Source: Sva-07 sp963698565 (lineage in GTDB: Bacteria > Actinomycetota > Acidimicrobiia > Acidimicrobiales > Ilumatobacteraceae). Taken from it: a stretch of 64,000 bases of DNA. The translations under genes and the position numbers were made by a program. The stretch is taken from positions 109,254 to 173,253 of the forward strand of contig CAVORH010000037.1 in NCBI GenBank assembly GCA_963698565.1. Reading direction: 5' to 3'. The notes under the pieces were generated by a model that worked only from the letters and a program-made list of their open reading frames with translations, was not told the origin of the DNA and searched no databases. Numbering within the stretch: the stretch's first letter is position 1; every line of letters begins with the position of its first letter. Below are positions 25,379 through 34,652 of this stretch, one piece after another.

Positions 25379-26826
25379 TCAGAGCTCGGTGGACCAGTCC
25401 TTCGTCTCGAGGATCTCCTTGACCCGCTTCAGGAATCCGGCGGCGTACGCACCGTCGAACGCCCGATGGTCCCAGCTCATCGCCAGGTTGCCGACCGGGT
25501 GGATCGCGATCGCCTCGCCGCCATCGGGGCCGGTGGTGACCACCGGCTTGCGCACGATGGCATCGGTGGAGATGATGGCCACCTGCGGCTGGTTGATGAT
25601 CGGCATCGTCAGCACCGAGCCGGCAGAGCCGTTGTTGGTGATCGTGAAGGTGCCGCCGGAGATCTGGTCGGGGCTGAGCTTGCGCTTGCGGGCACGGTCG
25701 GCGAGGTCGGAGATCTCGGTGGCGATCGCCCCGAGCCGCTTCGTCTCGGCGTCGCGAATCACCGGCGCCAGCAGGCCTTCGTAGTCGAGGTCGACGGCGA
25801 TGCCGAGGTCGATGAAGTTGTGGACGATGAGGTCGTTGTCGCCGACGCTGGCGTTGAGGTGAGGGAACTCGCGGAGCCCGTCGATCACTGCGCGGGCGAT
25901 GAACGGCAGATAGGTGAGGCTGAAGCCGTGGCTCGCCTTCCACTCCGCCTTGACCTTGCCACGGACGACGTCGACGTTCGCGAAGTCGACCTCGACGACG
26001 CTGAACGCATGCGGGCTCGTGGCCTTGCTCATCACCATGTGATCACCGGTGAGCCGGCGGATCTTCGACAGCGGAACGATGCTGTCACGCTCGCCAGCAC
26101 TGACGGGCGCAGCGGCGGAGGGTGCCGTGGCCGGAGCGGCAGCGGCGGAGGGCGCCGGTGCAGGAGCCGCAGCTGCCGGGGCCGCCGGCGCAGCGACGGG
26201 CGCCTGAGGAGCCGCCGGGGCGGGTGCAGCGGGCACGTCCTGGCGGCCGGCACCGGTGGCATCGATGTGGTCGAGGACGTCATCGCGGGTGATCCGGCCA
26301 CCCGGGCCGGTGCCGGTGATCGCATCGGGGTCGAGCCCGTGCTCGTTCACGAGTCGTCGGACCACCGGTGACAGCAGCCGGCTGTCGCCGGCCGCCGCCG
26401 TCTCCGGAGCCGCGGCGCGGGAGCGGATGGCGGGGGTGCGGATGCCGCAGGCGACGGCTCGGGGGCGGGCGTCGGAGCTGGAGTGGCAACCGGAGCGGGT
26501 TCGGGGGCCGGGGCCGGTTCGGGGGCCGGGGCCGGTTCGGCAGCGGGGGCCGGTTCGGCAGCGGGGGCCGACGCCGCTGGCGCGGCGCCATCGGCGTCAC
26601 CGACGACGGCGATCACGGTGCCGACGTCGACGGTGTCACCCTCCTGCACGCGGATCTCCGTGAGCACGCCCGACACCGGTGAGGGCACCTCGGTGTCGAC
26701 CTTGTCGGTCGACACCTCGAACAACGGTTCGTCGGCGGCAACGGTGTCACCGACGTTCTTGAACCACTGGGTGATCGTTCCTTCGGTGACCGTTTCACCG
26801 AGCTGTGGGAGCGTGACATCTGCCAT
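25379..26826 (-). CDS. Dihydrolipoamide acyltransferase (E2), frameshifted in the linker
   Basis: The N-terminal part from ATG at 26826 is a lipoyl domain (DKV in STDKVDTEV carries the lipoyl Lys) and an Ala/Pro linker. This frame ends at 26347. The peripheral-subunit-binding domain (SPVVRRLVNEHGLDPD, GPGGRITRDDV) and the catalytic domain (SWDHRAFDGAYAAGF with the HxxxDG motif) continue in another frame to 25379. The frame change lies at about 26390-26440, in very GC-rich linker DNA. One missing base would restore it. All domains look well conserved, so either the gene is newly broken or the base is missing from the assembly. It is flanked by lpd and lipB-lipA and serves pyruvate or another 2-oxoacid dehydrogenase. 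Confidence 0.85.
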
Positions 26827-26876
26827 GGGTGTGAAGTTCCTTCGCGGGGTTCGTTCGGATCGGTTGGCTGCTGTGA

Positions 26877-28289
26877 CTAGCCGTTGAAGTTGCGGCCGGT
26901 GAGTGACATGACGGTCTCACCGAACAGCTCGGAGAGACTCGGGTGGGGCTGGATGAACTCGGCGATCTCGTCGACCGTCGCCTCCCAGTTGACCGCCAGG
27001 TAGCCGCCGCTGAGCTGCTCGGTCACCCACGGCCCCACCATGTGCACGCCGAGCACCTGCCCGGCGGAGCCGTCGGGGTTGCGCTTGGCGATGATCTTCA
27101 CGAGGCCTTCGGTCTCGCCGACGATCTGCGCACGGCTGTTGAACTTGAAGGGGTGCTTGGCGACGACGACGTCGTGGCCGGCAGCCCTGGCCTGCTCCTC
27201 GTCGGGGCCGGCCCACGCGACCTCGGGGTGGCAGTAGATCGCCCACGGCACCCGGTCGTACATCACCGGCATCGGTGATTCGCCGAGCAGGTGCTTGATG
27301 ACGAGGATCGCTTCGGCATAGGCGACGTGAGCGAGCTGCGGGGTGGCGATCAGATCGCCGACCGCGTACACACCGGGCTCGCCGGTGCGGCAGTACTCGT
27401 CGACCTCGACGAACCCGCGCTCGTCGACGACCACGCCGGTGCCCTGGAGTCCGAGCTGGTCGGCGAACGGACGGCGCCCGACCGACACCACGACGGCGTC
27501 GACCTCGACGGACTCGTCGTCACCGAACGACACGGTCGTTCCGCCGGAACCGTTCGGTGTGTGGCCCTTCACCATCACGCCGGTGCGAATCGCGATCTTC
27601 TTCTTCTTGAACGACTTCTCCACGACCTTGGCGAGATCGGCGTCGAGGCCGGGAAGGATCTTCGGGAGGCCCTCGAGGATCGTCACCTCGGACCCGAGGT
27701 CGGCGAACGTCGACGCGAACTCGCACCCGATCGCACCGCCGCCGATGACGACGACCCGTGCGGGGACGTGATCGAGGTCGAGGACCTCGTCGCTGGTCAT
27801 GATCGGCCCACCCCGCTCGAAACCGGGGATCAGGCGCGGAACCGAACCGGCGGCCAACAGCACCGAATCGCCGGTGATGGTGGCGGTCGATCCGTCGGCC
27901 ATCACCACGCTCACGGCACGACCGGCGCCGAGCTGGCCGACACCGTTGAACACCTCGACCTTGCGGCCCTTGCACATCGCGCCGATGCCCTTGACCAGGC
28001 CGTTCACGATGCCCTGCTTGCGTTCCTGGGTGCGGGCGAAGTTGACCGAGGCCGGAGCACCGGCGTCGATGCCGAAGTCGGCGGCGTGGTCGACGTGACG
28101 CTTCACGGCGGCGGTCTCGAGGAACGCCTTCGCCGGGATGCAGCCACGGTTGAGACACGTCCCGCCGAGCGCATCCTTCTCCACGAGGGCGACGCTCAAG
28201 CCGGCCGACGCGCCGTACAGCGCCGCCGAATAGCCGCCCGGGCCCCCACCGATCACCACCAGGTCGAAATGGTCACTCACTCGCTTCAC
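26877..28289 (-). CDS. lpd: Dihydrolipoamide dehydrogenase (E3)
   Basis: 470 residues. GTG at 28289 gives MKRVSDHF; an in-frame GTG at 28280 is equally possible. FAD-binding GGGPGG is near the N-terminus, the redox-active disulphide is in GGTCLNRGCIPAK, the NAD-binding motif is VVIGGGAIGCEFAS, and the C-terminal dimer-interface motif ends in HPHPSLSE-like HPSLSELFGE. It re-oxidises dihydrolipoamide on E2 using NAD+. It is the first gene of a unit with E2 (50-base gap) and lipB-lipA. Confidence 0.95.
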   Translation of the reverse strand: MKRVSDHFDLVVIGGGPGGYSAALYGASAGLSVALVEKDALGGTCLNRGCIPAKAFLETAAVKRHVDHAADFGIDAGAPASVNFARTQERKQGIVNGLVKGIGAMCKGRKVEVFNGVGQLGAGRAVSVVMADGSTATITGDSVLLAAGSVPRLIPGFERGGPIMTSDEVLDLDHVPARVVVIGGGAIGCEFASTFADLGSEVTILEGLPKILPGLDADLAKVVEKSFKKKKIAIRTGVMVKGHTPNGSGGTTVSFGDDESVEVDAVVVSVGRRPFADQLGLQGTGVVVDERGFVEVDEYCRTGEPGVYAVGDLIATPQLAHVAYAEAILVIKHLLGESPMPVMYDRVPWAIYCHPEVAWAGPDEEQARAAGHDVVVAKHPFKFNSRAQIVGETEGLVKIIAKRNPDGSAGQVLGVHMVGPWVTEQLSGGYLAVNWEATVDEIAEFIQPHPSLSELFGETVMSLTGRNFNG

Positions 28290-28371
28290 CGTAGCGCCGG
28301 ATTCGGCGGCTCGTCATCGACCTGACCGGTGGACCCACCTGCTGCGGCACGCCGCACCGGCCACGCACCCG

Positions 28372-28797
28372 TCACGGCTCCGACAGCACCCAGTTGCGCT
28401 GCTCGTCGCCCCGGCGCAGGATCAGCACGCGGCTCGATCCCTCCGCCGCACTGATGTCGAAATCGAGCCGGCATCGCTGTGGCGCCTCGGTGATCTCGGT
28501 GCACCGACCGTCCGCCGGGGCACTGAGCGGATCGAGCCGGCGGTCACCGGTGACCAACACGAAGCTGTCGACCGAGTCGTCGACGCCGCCCACCTCGACG
28601 TCGACCCCGAGCAGCGTCGCGGTCTCGCTCACCCCGACGACCGTCACGCCGACGTCGCCGACCGACACCGCCTCACCGAGGGCGGCCGGCTCGACCGAGG
28701 CGGTCTCGTTGGAGAGTTGGAACAGGAAGACACCGCCCGCGAGCAGGATGGCGAGGCCGACGCCAACCGAGAGCAGCAGCAGCGTGCGGGTCTTCAT
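28372..28797 (-). CDS. Small membrane-anchored or secreted protein, unknown
   Basis: 141 residues with an N-terminal transmembrane or signal segment (LLLLSVGVGLAILLAGGVFLF). The ~110-residue exported part contains two cysteines (GRCTEI, QRCRLDF) and is predicted beta-rich. No family recognised. It lies between lpd and the CHAT-like lipoprotein, all on the minus strand. Confidence 0.6.
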   Translation of the reverse strand: MKTRTLLLLSVGVGLAILLAGGVFLFQLSNETASVEPAALGEAVSVGDVGVTVVGVSETATLLGVDVEVGGVDDSVDSFVLVTGDRRLDPLSAPADGRCTEITEAPQRCRLDFDISAAEGSSRVLILRRGDEQRNWVLSEP

Positions 28798-28874
28798 CGG
28801 CGGTGCAGCCTAGGAGCACCGAGACGGACATTCGCCGAGCCGCTCGCGTCCGTGTCCGAGACCGGTCGTCGGAG

Positions 28875-31079
28875 TCAGGAGTCGGCGACGATCTCGCCAC
28901 GGTACGGCTGTGCTCCACCGCCGATCCCGATGTTCGCGGAGAGGATTCGGCCATCGAGATCGACCGTGCCCTCGAACGTCCCGTTGCCGAAGTCCGATGC
29001 GGACACGAACGCCACCGTCGCCTGCGCGGTGCCGACCAGATCGCCGGAAACGGCGCCGGAGGCAGGGTCGTAGGTACCGGTCAGATCGAGTGTCCAGTTC
29101 CCGAGCTCGCCGAGGACGTCGTGCACCATCGCCACTCGCATCGACCCGGTGACGGGACCGCCGGCGGTGTCGAACTCCACTCGGAACTCGTTGCCGACCA
29201 CGGACCCTTCCGGCGGCATGCCGGCGGCGAGCTCCTCGAAGATCGGCAGTGGTCCGATCGACGCGAGCCGTGTACCGAGCGTGACGCTGCCGGCATCCGC
29301 GGTGTAGCGATTGTTGCGTTCGTAGGCCCGCACCTCGAGCTTCTTCGTCGCCCCGGGCGCGTAGTCGGCCGACACCGTCGGCGGGATCTTCACCGAGTCC
29401 GGCCGCACGGTCACCAACCAGGTGTCCCAATCGTCTCCGCTGCTCGTGATCGATCCGTCGCGTGCGAGTTCGACGTCGGAATCGAGCTTCTTGCCGTCGA
29501 GCTGGATCTCGAGTCGGACCGCCGACTCGGTGCCACGCTTGACTCCCTCGAGTTCGAACGTGACGACCTGCCCCTGGGCCGGGAACGTCTCCTCGTCGCC
29601 GTCGCCCGGCATGCCCCTGACCCGCAGGGTCTGACCGCCCAGGTCGGCTCCGTCGATGCGGGCGGTGACAACATCGCGAGCACGGGGATTGGTCCCACCC
29701 GCGAGCAGCGTCGCGGTCGGTGTGACACCGAGGTGCTCCGACGAGTTGGTCGGCGCCGACCGGTGGAGGCCCTCGTCCTGCAGCGTTGCGTAGGCAACGT
29801 CGAACTCGACGCCGTCGACCACCATCAGCGTCCAGAACCTGAGGGCGGCGTCGACCGCACCGGAGACGCGGGCGTACTTGTGCCAACCGATGAATCCGGC
29901 GAGACCCGCCGATGCGAGCCGCCCGTCCGCTGAGGTGCAGTTGTTGGCGAAGACGATTGCGTCGTTCGGAACGGCCTTGGCGAAGAAGTCCCCGGTCGCC
30001 CACCAGCGCATGTCGTCGAACGTGGCGCCCGGTGGTGCCGTGAGCGTGCCCGCCGCCCGAGCACGGCGGTCCGACTCGGAGAGCGGTCCGAGTGCGATCA
30101 TCGTGTAGCAGACCGACGGGTCGTAGTCAGCGGGCCGAAGACCGGTGTACAGATCCTCGGTGGGGGCGGTGTTCCGGCAGTTCGACGATCCGTGGGTCGC
30201 CAGATGTACCGAGTCGGCTCGGGAGATGGCCGCCGCGATCGCCGCGGGTTCGGCCTGTTCGTCGCGGAGGTGGATCACCTTCGTGTACTGCTCCGGTTCC
30301 GTGCGGAAGATCGCCGCGATCGCTGCCCCTTCGGTGAGACCTTCATCGTCCTGACGGCACTCGTTGGCCTTGACCGGGAACTCCAGGTCCAGCAGCCGGT
30401 CGAGCCCCTCCCACGTGTAGTCGGTGCACCGCGCGTCCTCGGCGGCGTACGGCTCGATGATCACGGCGGTCCGTTCCTCGAGCGGACCGCCGACCGGGTG
30501 GTACCGCTGTGGGAGGCGTCCGGCAAACCCTTGAGGTTCCGACGACGCAGGTTCGAGTTCGGAGAGTTCGGCCGGAGCGCCGACGCGCTGATCGAGTGTG
30601 TCCGGGATGGGACCGGCGAGCGGCGTGTCGAGGAAGACCAGCGGGCTGTCGGGCAAGCGGAACGCGATGCCGGTGAAGCCCTCCAGATCCGGCAGGACTT
30701 CCGCAGCGCGCCCCTCGTCGATCAGACGCTGCGCCGCGAGCACGACGGATTCCTGGGGCTTCCCCGGATCCATCTGGGCGGCCAGTTCCGCGAGCAGTGC
30801 GGCGGATTCGGCCATCGCACCGGACGGCGCGTCGGCCCACTCGCAGGGATACCCCATCATCTCGCACCGCTGGTCGGCCTGCGCGGCGACCACTTCGCCG
30901 ACGAGCACCAGTCCATCGGGCTCTCCCTCGACCGCAGGTGGTTCGGGGGCGCTGCTGGTCGGCGCGCCCTCGGCAACCGGGGCCACCGACGATGCGCCGT
31001 CGTCCGACGAGTTGCAGGCCACGGGAACCAGAACGACGAGGACCAGGAACACCGCGTGACGCCACCGCCGGAGTCGCAT
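28875..31079 (-). CDS. Lipoprotein with a CHAT/caspase-like domain
   Basis: 734 residues. The signal peptide ends in lipobox VPVAC (Cys22). After an acidic Ser/Pro linker, residues ~200-450 resemble a CHAT (caspase-HetF-associated) protease domain: the His motif SVHLATHGSSNC (His296) and the Cys motif IVFANNCTSADG (Cys381), with a hydrophobic strand before each, as in CHAT and caspases. The C-terminal ~270 residues are beta-rich and may hold two carbohydrate-binding-like or Ig-like domains. Most CHAT proteins are cytoplasmic; an exported, membrane-tethered version is unusual. Cleavage activity is inferred only. Confidence 0.65.
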   Translation of the reverse strand: MRLRRWRHAVFLVLVVLVPVACNSSDDGASSVAPVAEGAPTSSAPEPPAVEGEPDGLVLVGEVVAAQADQRCEMMGYPCEWADAPSGAMAESAALLAELAAQMDPGKPQESVVLAAQRLIDEGRAAEVLPDLEGFTGIAFRLPDSPLVFLDTPLAGPIPDTLDQRVGAPAELSELEPASSEPQGFAGRLPQRYHPVGGPLEERTAVIIEPYAAEDARCTDYTWEGLDRLLDLEFPVKANECRQDDEGLTEGAAIAAIFRTEPEQYTKVIHLRDEQAEPAAIAAAISRADSVHLATHGSSNCRNTAPTEDLYTGLRPADYDPSVCYTMIALGPLSESDRRARAAGTLTAPPGATFDDMRWWATGDFFAKAVPNDAIVFANNCTSADGRLASAGLAGFIGWHKYARVSGAVDAALRFWTLMVVDGVEFDVAYATLQDEGLHRSAPTNSSEHLGVTPTATLLAGGTNPRARDVVTARIDGADLGGQTLRVRGMPGDGDEETFPAQGQVVTFELEGVKRGTESAVRLEIQLDGKKLDSDVELARDGSITSSGDDWDTWLVTVRPDSVKIPPTVSADYAPGATKKLEVRAYERNNRYTADAGSVTLGTRLASIGPLPIFEELAAGMPPEGSVVGNEFRVEFDTAGGPVTGSMRVAMVHDVLGELGNWTLDLTGTYDPASGAVSGDLVGTAQATVAFVSASDFGNGTFEGTVDLDGRILSANIGIGGGAQPYRGEIVADS

Positions 31080-31121
31080 CCGGAAAACATAGGCGACGGC
31101 CGTGACGACACCGGCGAGAGA

Positions 31122-31136
31122 ACGTTTCGGAAACGT
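31122..31136. promoter_or_regulatory. Palindrome in a divergent promoter region
   Basis: ACGTTTC-G-GAAACGT is a perfect 7-bp inverted repeat between the CHAT-like lipoprotein gene and the thioredoxin-fold gene (starts 31079 and 31188). It is a candidate operator; the regulator is unknown. Confidence 0.45.
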
Positions 31137-31187
31137 CGGCGATCACGACATGCCGAGGCGACCACAGTCGCTACCTTCGGTGGGGTG

Positions 31188-31826
31188 ATGATCTCTCGAC
31201 CTCGCCGTGCACGACGTCGCCTCGCAGCCGGCGCCGTGACGCTCGCGATCGCCGTGTCGGCGTGCTCGTCCACCGACGACGGAACCGACGCCGATGTCAC
31301 TGCCGTTCCCGATGCCCCGGTGGCCACGGAGCCGACCGACGCTCCCGCGGCGACCTCCGATTCCTCGGTCGCCGGCTCGGCCGAGGACACCACGACCGAG
31401 CCGAGCACGGCCGGTGAAAGGGTCGTCCCCGAAGCCCTGCGATTCACCGCGCCGCTGGTCGGTGGCGGCGAGTTCGACGGCGCCGCGTACGCCGACAAAC
31501 CCACCGTGTTCTGGTTCTGGGCGCCCACTTGAAGCGTGTGCAACCGTGAAGCCCCCTCGGTCGAGGAGGCAGCAGTGAAGTTCCAGGATTCCGCCAACTT
31601 CGTCGGCGTGGCGTGGACCGGCAGCGACGACTCGTTCCAGGGGTTCATCGACGAGCACGGGCTCACGTTCCCGCAGATCAGCGATGACCCCGGCGAGGTG
31701 TTCAACCGGTTCGGCATCTCCTACCAGCCTGCGCTCGTCGTGGTGAAGACCGACGGGTCGACCGAACTGGTCGCAGGAGCCGTCGACGGCGATCTCCTCG
31801 ACCAGATCATCTCCGAAGCCGGCTGA
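31188..31826 (+). CDS. Thioredoxin-fold lipoprotein with in-frame TGA (candidate UxxC selenoprotein)
   Basis: 212 residues if the TGA at 31530-31532 is read as selenocysteine. The signal peptide ends in lipobox AVSAC (Cys26), followed by an acidic Thr/Ser linker and a TlpA/DsbE-like domain. The redox motif reads WAPT-(TGA)-SVC, where relatives have W-x-x-C-x-x-C, so residue 115 would be Sec and Cys118 its partner. After the TGA the same frame continues with NREAPSVEEAAVKF, FVGVAWTGSDDSFQGFI and the cis-Pro region YQPALVVVKTDG, all typical of mycobacterial DsbE/DsbF. A hairpin with a GGTC loop lies 26 bases after the TGA. The alternative is a nonsense mutation of TGC; the good conservation downstream argues against long decay. 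Confidence 0.7.
31551..31570 (+). promoter_or_regulatory. Candidate bacterial SECIS hairpin
   Basis: Stem C53-C58 pairs with G63-G69 (last two digits of 31553-31569), with one bulged A at 31567 and loop GGTC at 31559-31562. The loop starts 26 bases after the TGA, within the range usually accepted for bacterial SECIS elements, and has G in its first two positions. E. coli fdhF also has a GGUC apical loop. Confidence 0.5.
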
Positions 31827-31904
31827 GCCGGCTCGGCACCGACCGCGCACGCTGACACCGGCTCGGTCGAGCCGATCGCTCGGAACGCTCCTACGCTCGG
31901 AACC

Positions 31905-32801
31905 ATGCGCGTCGCCATCACCGGATCCACGGGCCTCATCGGCTCGGCCCTGCAACCCCATCTCGAGTCGCTCGGCCACGAGGTGATCCGCATCGTCAGG
32001 GGCAACCCGTCGGGCACCGACATCGTGTGGTCGCCGGCGGAGTGCCGGATCGACACCCACGCCCTCGACGGCATCGATGCCGTGGTGCACCTCGCCGGCG
32101 CCGGGATCGGCGACAAGCGGTGGACCGACGACTACAAACGTGAACTGCTCGAGAGCCGCACCAAGGGCACGACGCTGATCTCCGAGGCGATCGCCGCGGC
32201 CGACGACGGCCCGACGGTGTTCCTGTCGGGCTCGGCGATCGGCATCTACGGCGCTCGCGGCGACGAGGAACTCGACGAGACGTCGGCGCCGGGCACCGGA
32301 TTCCTCGCCGACATCTGCGTCCAGTGGGAACAGGCGACGGGAATGGCCGAAGCCGCCGGCGTTCGCGTCGTCCATCTGCGTACCGGCATCGTGTTGTCCG
32401 CGAAGGGCGGCGCGCTCAAGAAGCAGTTGCCGCTGTTCAAGTTCGGACTCGGCGGCAAGATGGCCGGCGGCCAGCAGTGGCAGAGCTGGATCTCGATCGA
32501 CGACGAAGTCGCCGCGATTGCGCATCTGCTCACCGCCGAGACCTCCGGAGCGGTGAACCTCACGGCGCCGAACCCGGTGACGAATGCCGAGTTCACCGAC
32601 ACGCTCGGCGACGTGTTGCACCGCCCGACGTTCCTGCCGATCCCGAAGTTCGGACCCAAGCTCCTGCTCGGCGGCGAACTCGCGGACAACCTGCTGTTCT
32701 CCGGCCAGAAGGTGCACCCCCGGGTGCTCGAGGCCGATGCCGGGTTCAGCTTCCGGCATCCCGATCTCCAGACGGCGCTGCACGCGCTCCTGGCCAAGTG
32801 A
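31905..32801 (+). CDS. TIGR01777-type epimerase (SDR family)
   Basis: 298 residues from ATG at 31905. The N-terminal NAD(P)-binding pattern ITGSTGLIGSAL is followed by VVHLAGAGIGDKRWTDDYKR, typical of the YfcH/SDR39U1 family. The DUF1731-type C-terminus (PKFGPKLLLGGELADNLLFSGQKVHP) confirms it. The substrate is unknown for this family. It lies 10 bases upstream of the FAD oxidoreductase gene and probably forms a unit with it. Confidence 0.92.
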   Translation: MRVAITGSTGLIGSALQPHLESLGHEVIRIVRGNPSGTDIVWSPAECRIDTHALDGIDAVVHLAGAGIGDKRWTDDYKRELLESRTKGTTLISEAIAAADDGPTVFLSGSAIGIYGARGDEELDETSAPGTGFLADICVQWEQATGMAEAAGVRVVHLRTGIVLSAKGGALKKQLPLFKFGLGGKMAGGQQWQSWISIDDEVAAIAHLLTAETSGAVNLTAPNPVTNAEFTDTLGDVLHRPTFLPIPKFGPKLLLGGELADNLLFSGQKVHPRVLEADAGFSFRHPDLQTALHALLAK

Positions 32802-32811
32802 CGAGCGGGCG

Positions 32812-34065
32812 ATGACGCGCCCCGACGCCCCCGTCGTCGTCGTCGGCGCCGGGCTCGCCGGCCTGTCGTGCGCCGTCGCACTCCACGAGGCCGGCGTCGC
32901 GGTCCGAGTGGTCGAGGCCTCCGACGGCGTCGGCGGTCGGGTGCGCACCGACCACGTCGACGGCCACACCCTCGACCGCGGGTTCCAGGTGGCGCTCACC
33001 GCCTACCCCGAGATGCACCGCCAACTCGACATGGATGCACTCGACCTCCGGGCGTTCGATCCCGGCGCGCTCGTGTGGCGTGACGGCAAGGGCTCGGTCG
33101 TCGGCGATCCGTTCCGCAGGCCGGGCACCACGTTCGCCACCGCGACCGCGCCCATCGGATCCGTGTTCGACAAGGCACGAATCGGCCTGTTGCGACACCG
33201 CCTGCGCAGTGTCCATCCGGTGCAGCTCCTGCGCGGCGAGGACACCTCGACACGCGACGCGCTCGCCGACGCCGGCTTCTCCGACACGATCGTCGACCGG
33301 TTCTTCCGGCCGCTCGTGGGCGGCATCCAGCTCGACCCCGAGCTGGCCGACAGCCGGCGGATGTTCGACATCATCTTCCGGATGCTGGCCGACGGCGACT
33401 CCGCCGTGCCCGCTGCGGGCATGCAGGCGATCCCCGATCAGCTGGCGGCGCGCCTGCCGGCCGACACCATCGAGTTCGGCGCACGGGTGATCGCGGCCAC
33501 CGATCGAACCGTCACGGTCGAGGGCGGCACCGAACAGCCGGCCGCTGCGGTGGTCGTCGCCACCGAGGGACCGGTCGCCGCCGACCTGCTCGGCCTGCCG
33601 GCGGTCGAATCGAAGTCGGTCGGTGCGGTGTACTTCTCGGCCCCGGAGCCCCCGATCGATTCGAAGTTCGTCGTGCTCGACGGCACCGGCCGGGGCCCCG
33701 TGCTGAACGTCGCCGTGATGAGCAACGTGGCGCCCACGTATGCGCCCCCGGGCCGCCACCTCGTCGTGGCGGCGATGCCCGGCCACGTCGGCGACACGAT
33801 CGTCGACGACGCCCGCTCGCAGCTGCGCACCTGGTGGGGTGCGCAGGTCGACGCGTGGGATCACGTCGCCACCTACCGGATCGCGCACGGTCAACCGGGA
33901 CAGCGGCCGCCGTTCGACCCCAAGCAGCGCGTCGAGCTCCCCGACGGTCGTTTCGTGTGCGGGGATCACCGCGACACGGCGTCGATCCAGGGAGCGATGT
34001 ACTCCGGACGTCGCACTGCGCTGGCGGTTGCCTCGGCGATCGGTCACACTGGACCCCATGGCTGA
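32812..34065 (+). CDS. FAD-dependent amine-oxidase/phytoene-desaturase-like oxidoreductase
   Basis: 417 residues from ATG at 32812. The dinucleotide-binding motif VVVGAGLAGLSCA occurs at the N-terminus, followed by VVEASDGVGGRVRTD, the hallmark of the monoamine oxidase/protoporphyrinogen oxidase/desaturase superfamily. The C-terminal FAD-contact motif is FVCGDHRDTASIQGAMYSGRR. The substrate cannot be told from sequence. Its end overlaps the next gene by 8 bases. Confidence 0.9.
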   Translation: MTRPDAPVVVVGAGLAGLSCAVALHEAGVAVRVVEASDGVGGRVRTDHVDGHTLDRGFQVALTAYPEMHRQLDMDALDLRAFDPGALVWRDGKGSVVGDPFRRPGTTFATATAPIGSVFDKARIGLLRHRLRSVHPVQLLRGEDTSTRDALADAGFSDTIVDRFFRPLVGGIQLDPELADSRRMFDIIFRMLADGDSAVPAAGMQAIPDQLAARLPADTIEFGARVIAATDRTVTVEGGTEQPAAAVVVATEGPVAADLLGLPAVESKSVGAVYFSAPEPPIDSKFVVLDGTGRGPVLNVAVMSNVAPTYAPPGRHLVVAAMPGHVGDTIVDDARSQLRTWWGAQVDAWDHVATYRIAHGQPGQRPPFDPKQRVELPDGRFVCGDHRDTASIQGAMYSGRRTALAVASAIGHTGPHG

Positions 34066-34573
34066 CGGGAACGAGAACCATCCGACCGCACACACCGACG
34101 AGCGGATCGAACGAGGAATCCGATTCGTGCCCGCCGAACCGCAAGCGATCTTCGACCTCCTCGCCGATCCGAGCCAGCACCCGCTGATCGACGGTTCGGG
34201 CACGGTCAAGGCGGCCTCGGGCGATCAGCCCGACCGGTTGGCGCTGGGCTCGAAGTTCGGGATGTCGATGAAGATGGGGGTTCCGTATTCGATCACCAAC
34301 GAGGTCGTCGAGTTCGACGAACCCAACGTGATCGCGTGGCGGCACACCGGGCACCACGTGTGGCGCTATCGCCTGCGTCCGGTCGACGGCGGCACCGAGG
34401 TCACCGAGGAGTTCGACTGGGGTGTGGCCCGCCTGCCCCTGGCCCTGAAGCTCACCGGCGTGCCGAAGCGCAACGCCAAGGCGATCGAGGCCACCCTCGA
34501 TCGCCTCGCTGCCCACTTCGCCGACGGCACCCACACCGACACCGGTACGGACACCGGTACCGACACGGCCTGA
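34058..34573 (+). CDS. SRPBCC-family protein
   Basis: 171 residues from ATG at 34058. The fold pattern is that of a START/SRPBCC lipid- or ligand-binding protein: PQAIFDLLADPSQHPLIDG near residue 27, the strand SKFGMSMKM, VVEFDEPNVIAWRHTG, then WRYRLRPVDGGTEVTEEFDW and a long C-terminal helix. A Thr-Asp-Gly repeat (GTDTGTDTGTDT-like) ends the protein. The overlap with the oxidoreductase gene suggests a shared pathway. Confidence 0.82.
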   Translation: MADGNENHPTAHTDERIERGIRFVPAEPQAIFDLLADPSQHPLIDGSGTVKAASGDQPDRLALGSKFGMSMKMGVPYSITNEVVEFDEPNVIAWRHTGHHVWRYRLRPVDGGTEVTEEFDWGVARLPLALKLTGVPKRNAKAIEATLDRLAAHFADGTHTDTGTDTGTDTA

Positions 34574-34616
34574 ACGGAGTGACCTCGATCACATCGCCGA
34601 GCAGGACCTTTGACCA

Positions 34617-34631
34617 TCACAACAATTGTGA
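34617..34631. promoter_or_regulatory. Palindromic operator upstream of the MarR gene
   Basis: TCACAA-CAA-TTGTGA is a perfect 6-bp inverted repeat, 21 bases before the MarR start. The size and position fit an autoregulatory MarR-family site. Confidence 0.65.
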
Positions 34632-34652
34632 GGGAGGGGTAGCGTCGACGGC

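Noticed and set aside
31536..31826. A separate 96-codon gene starting after the TGA at 31530
   Set aside because: It would begin in the middle of a thioredoxin fold with no ribosome site; the frame is continuous with the upstream lipoprotein part.
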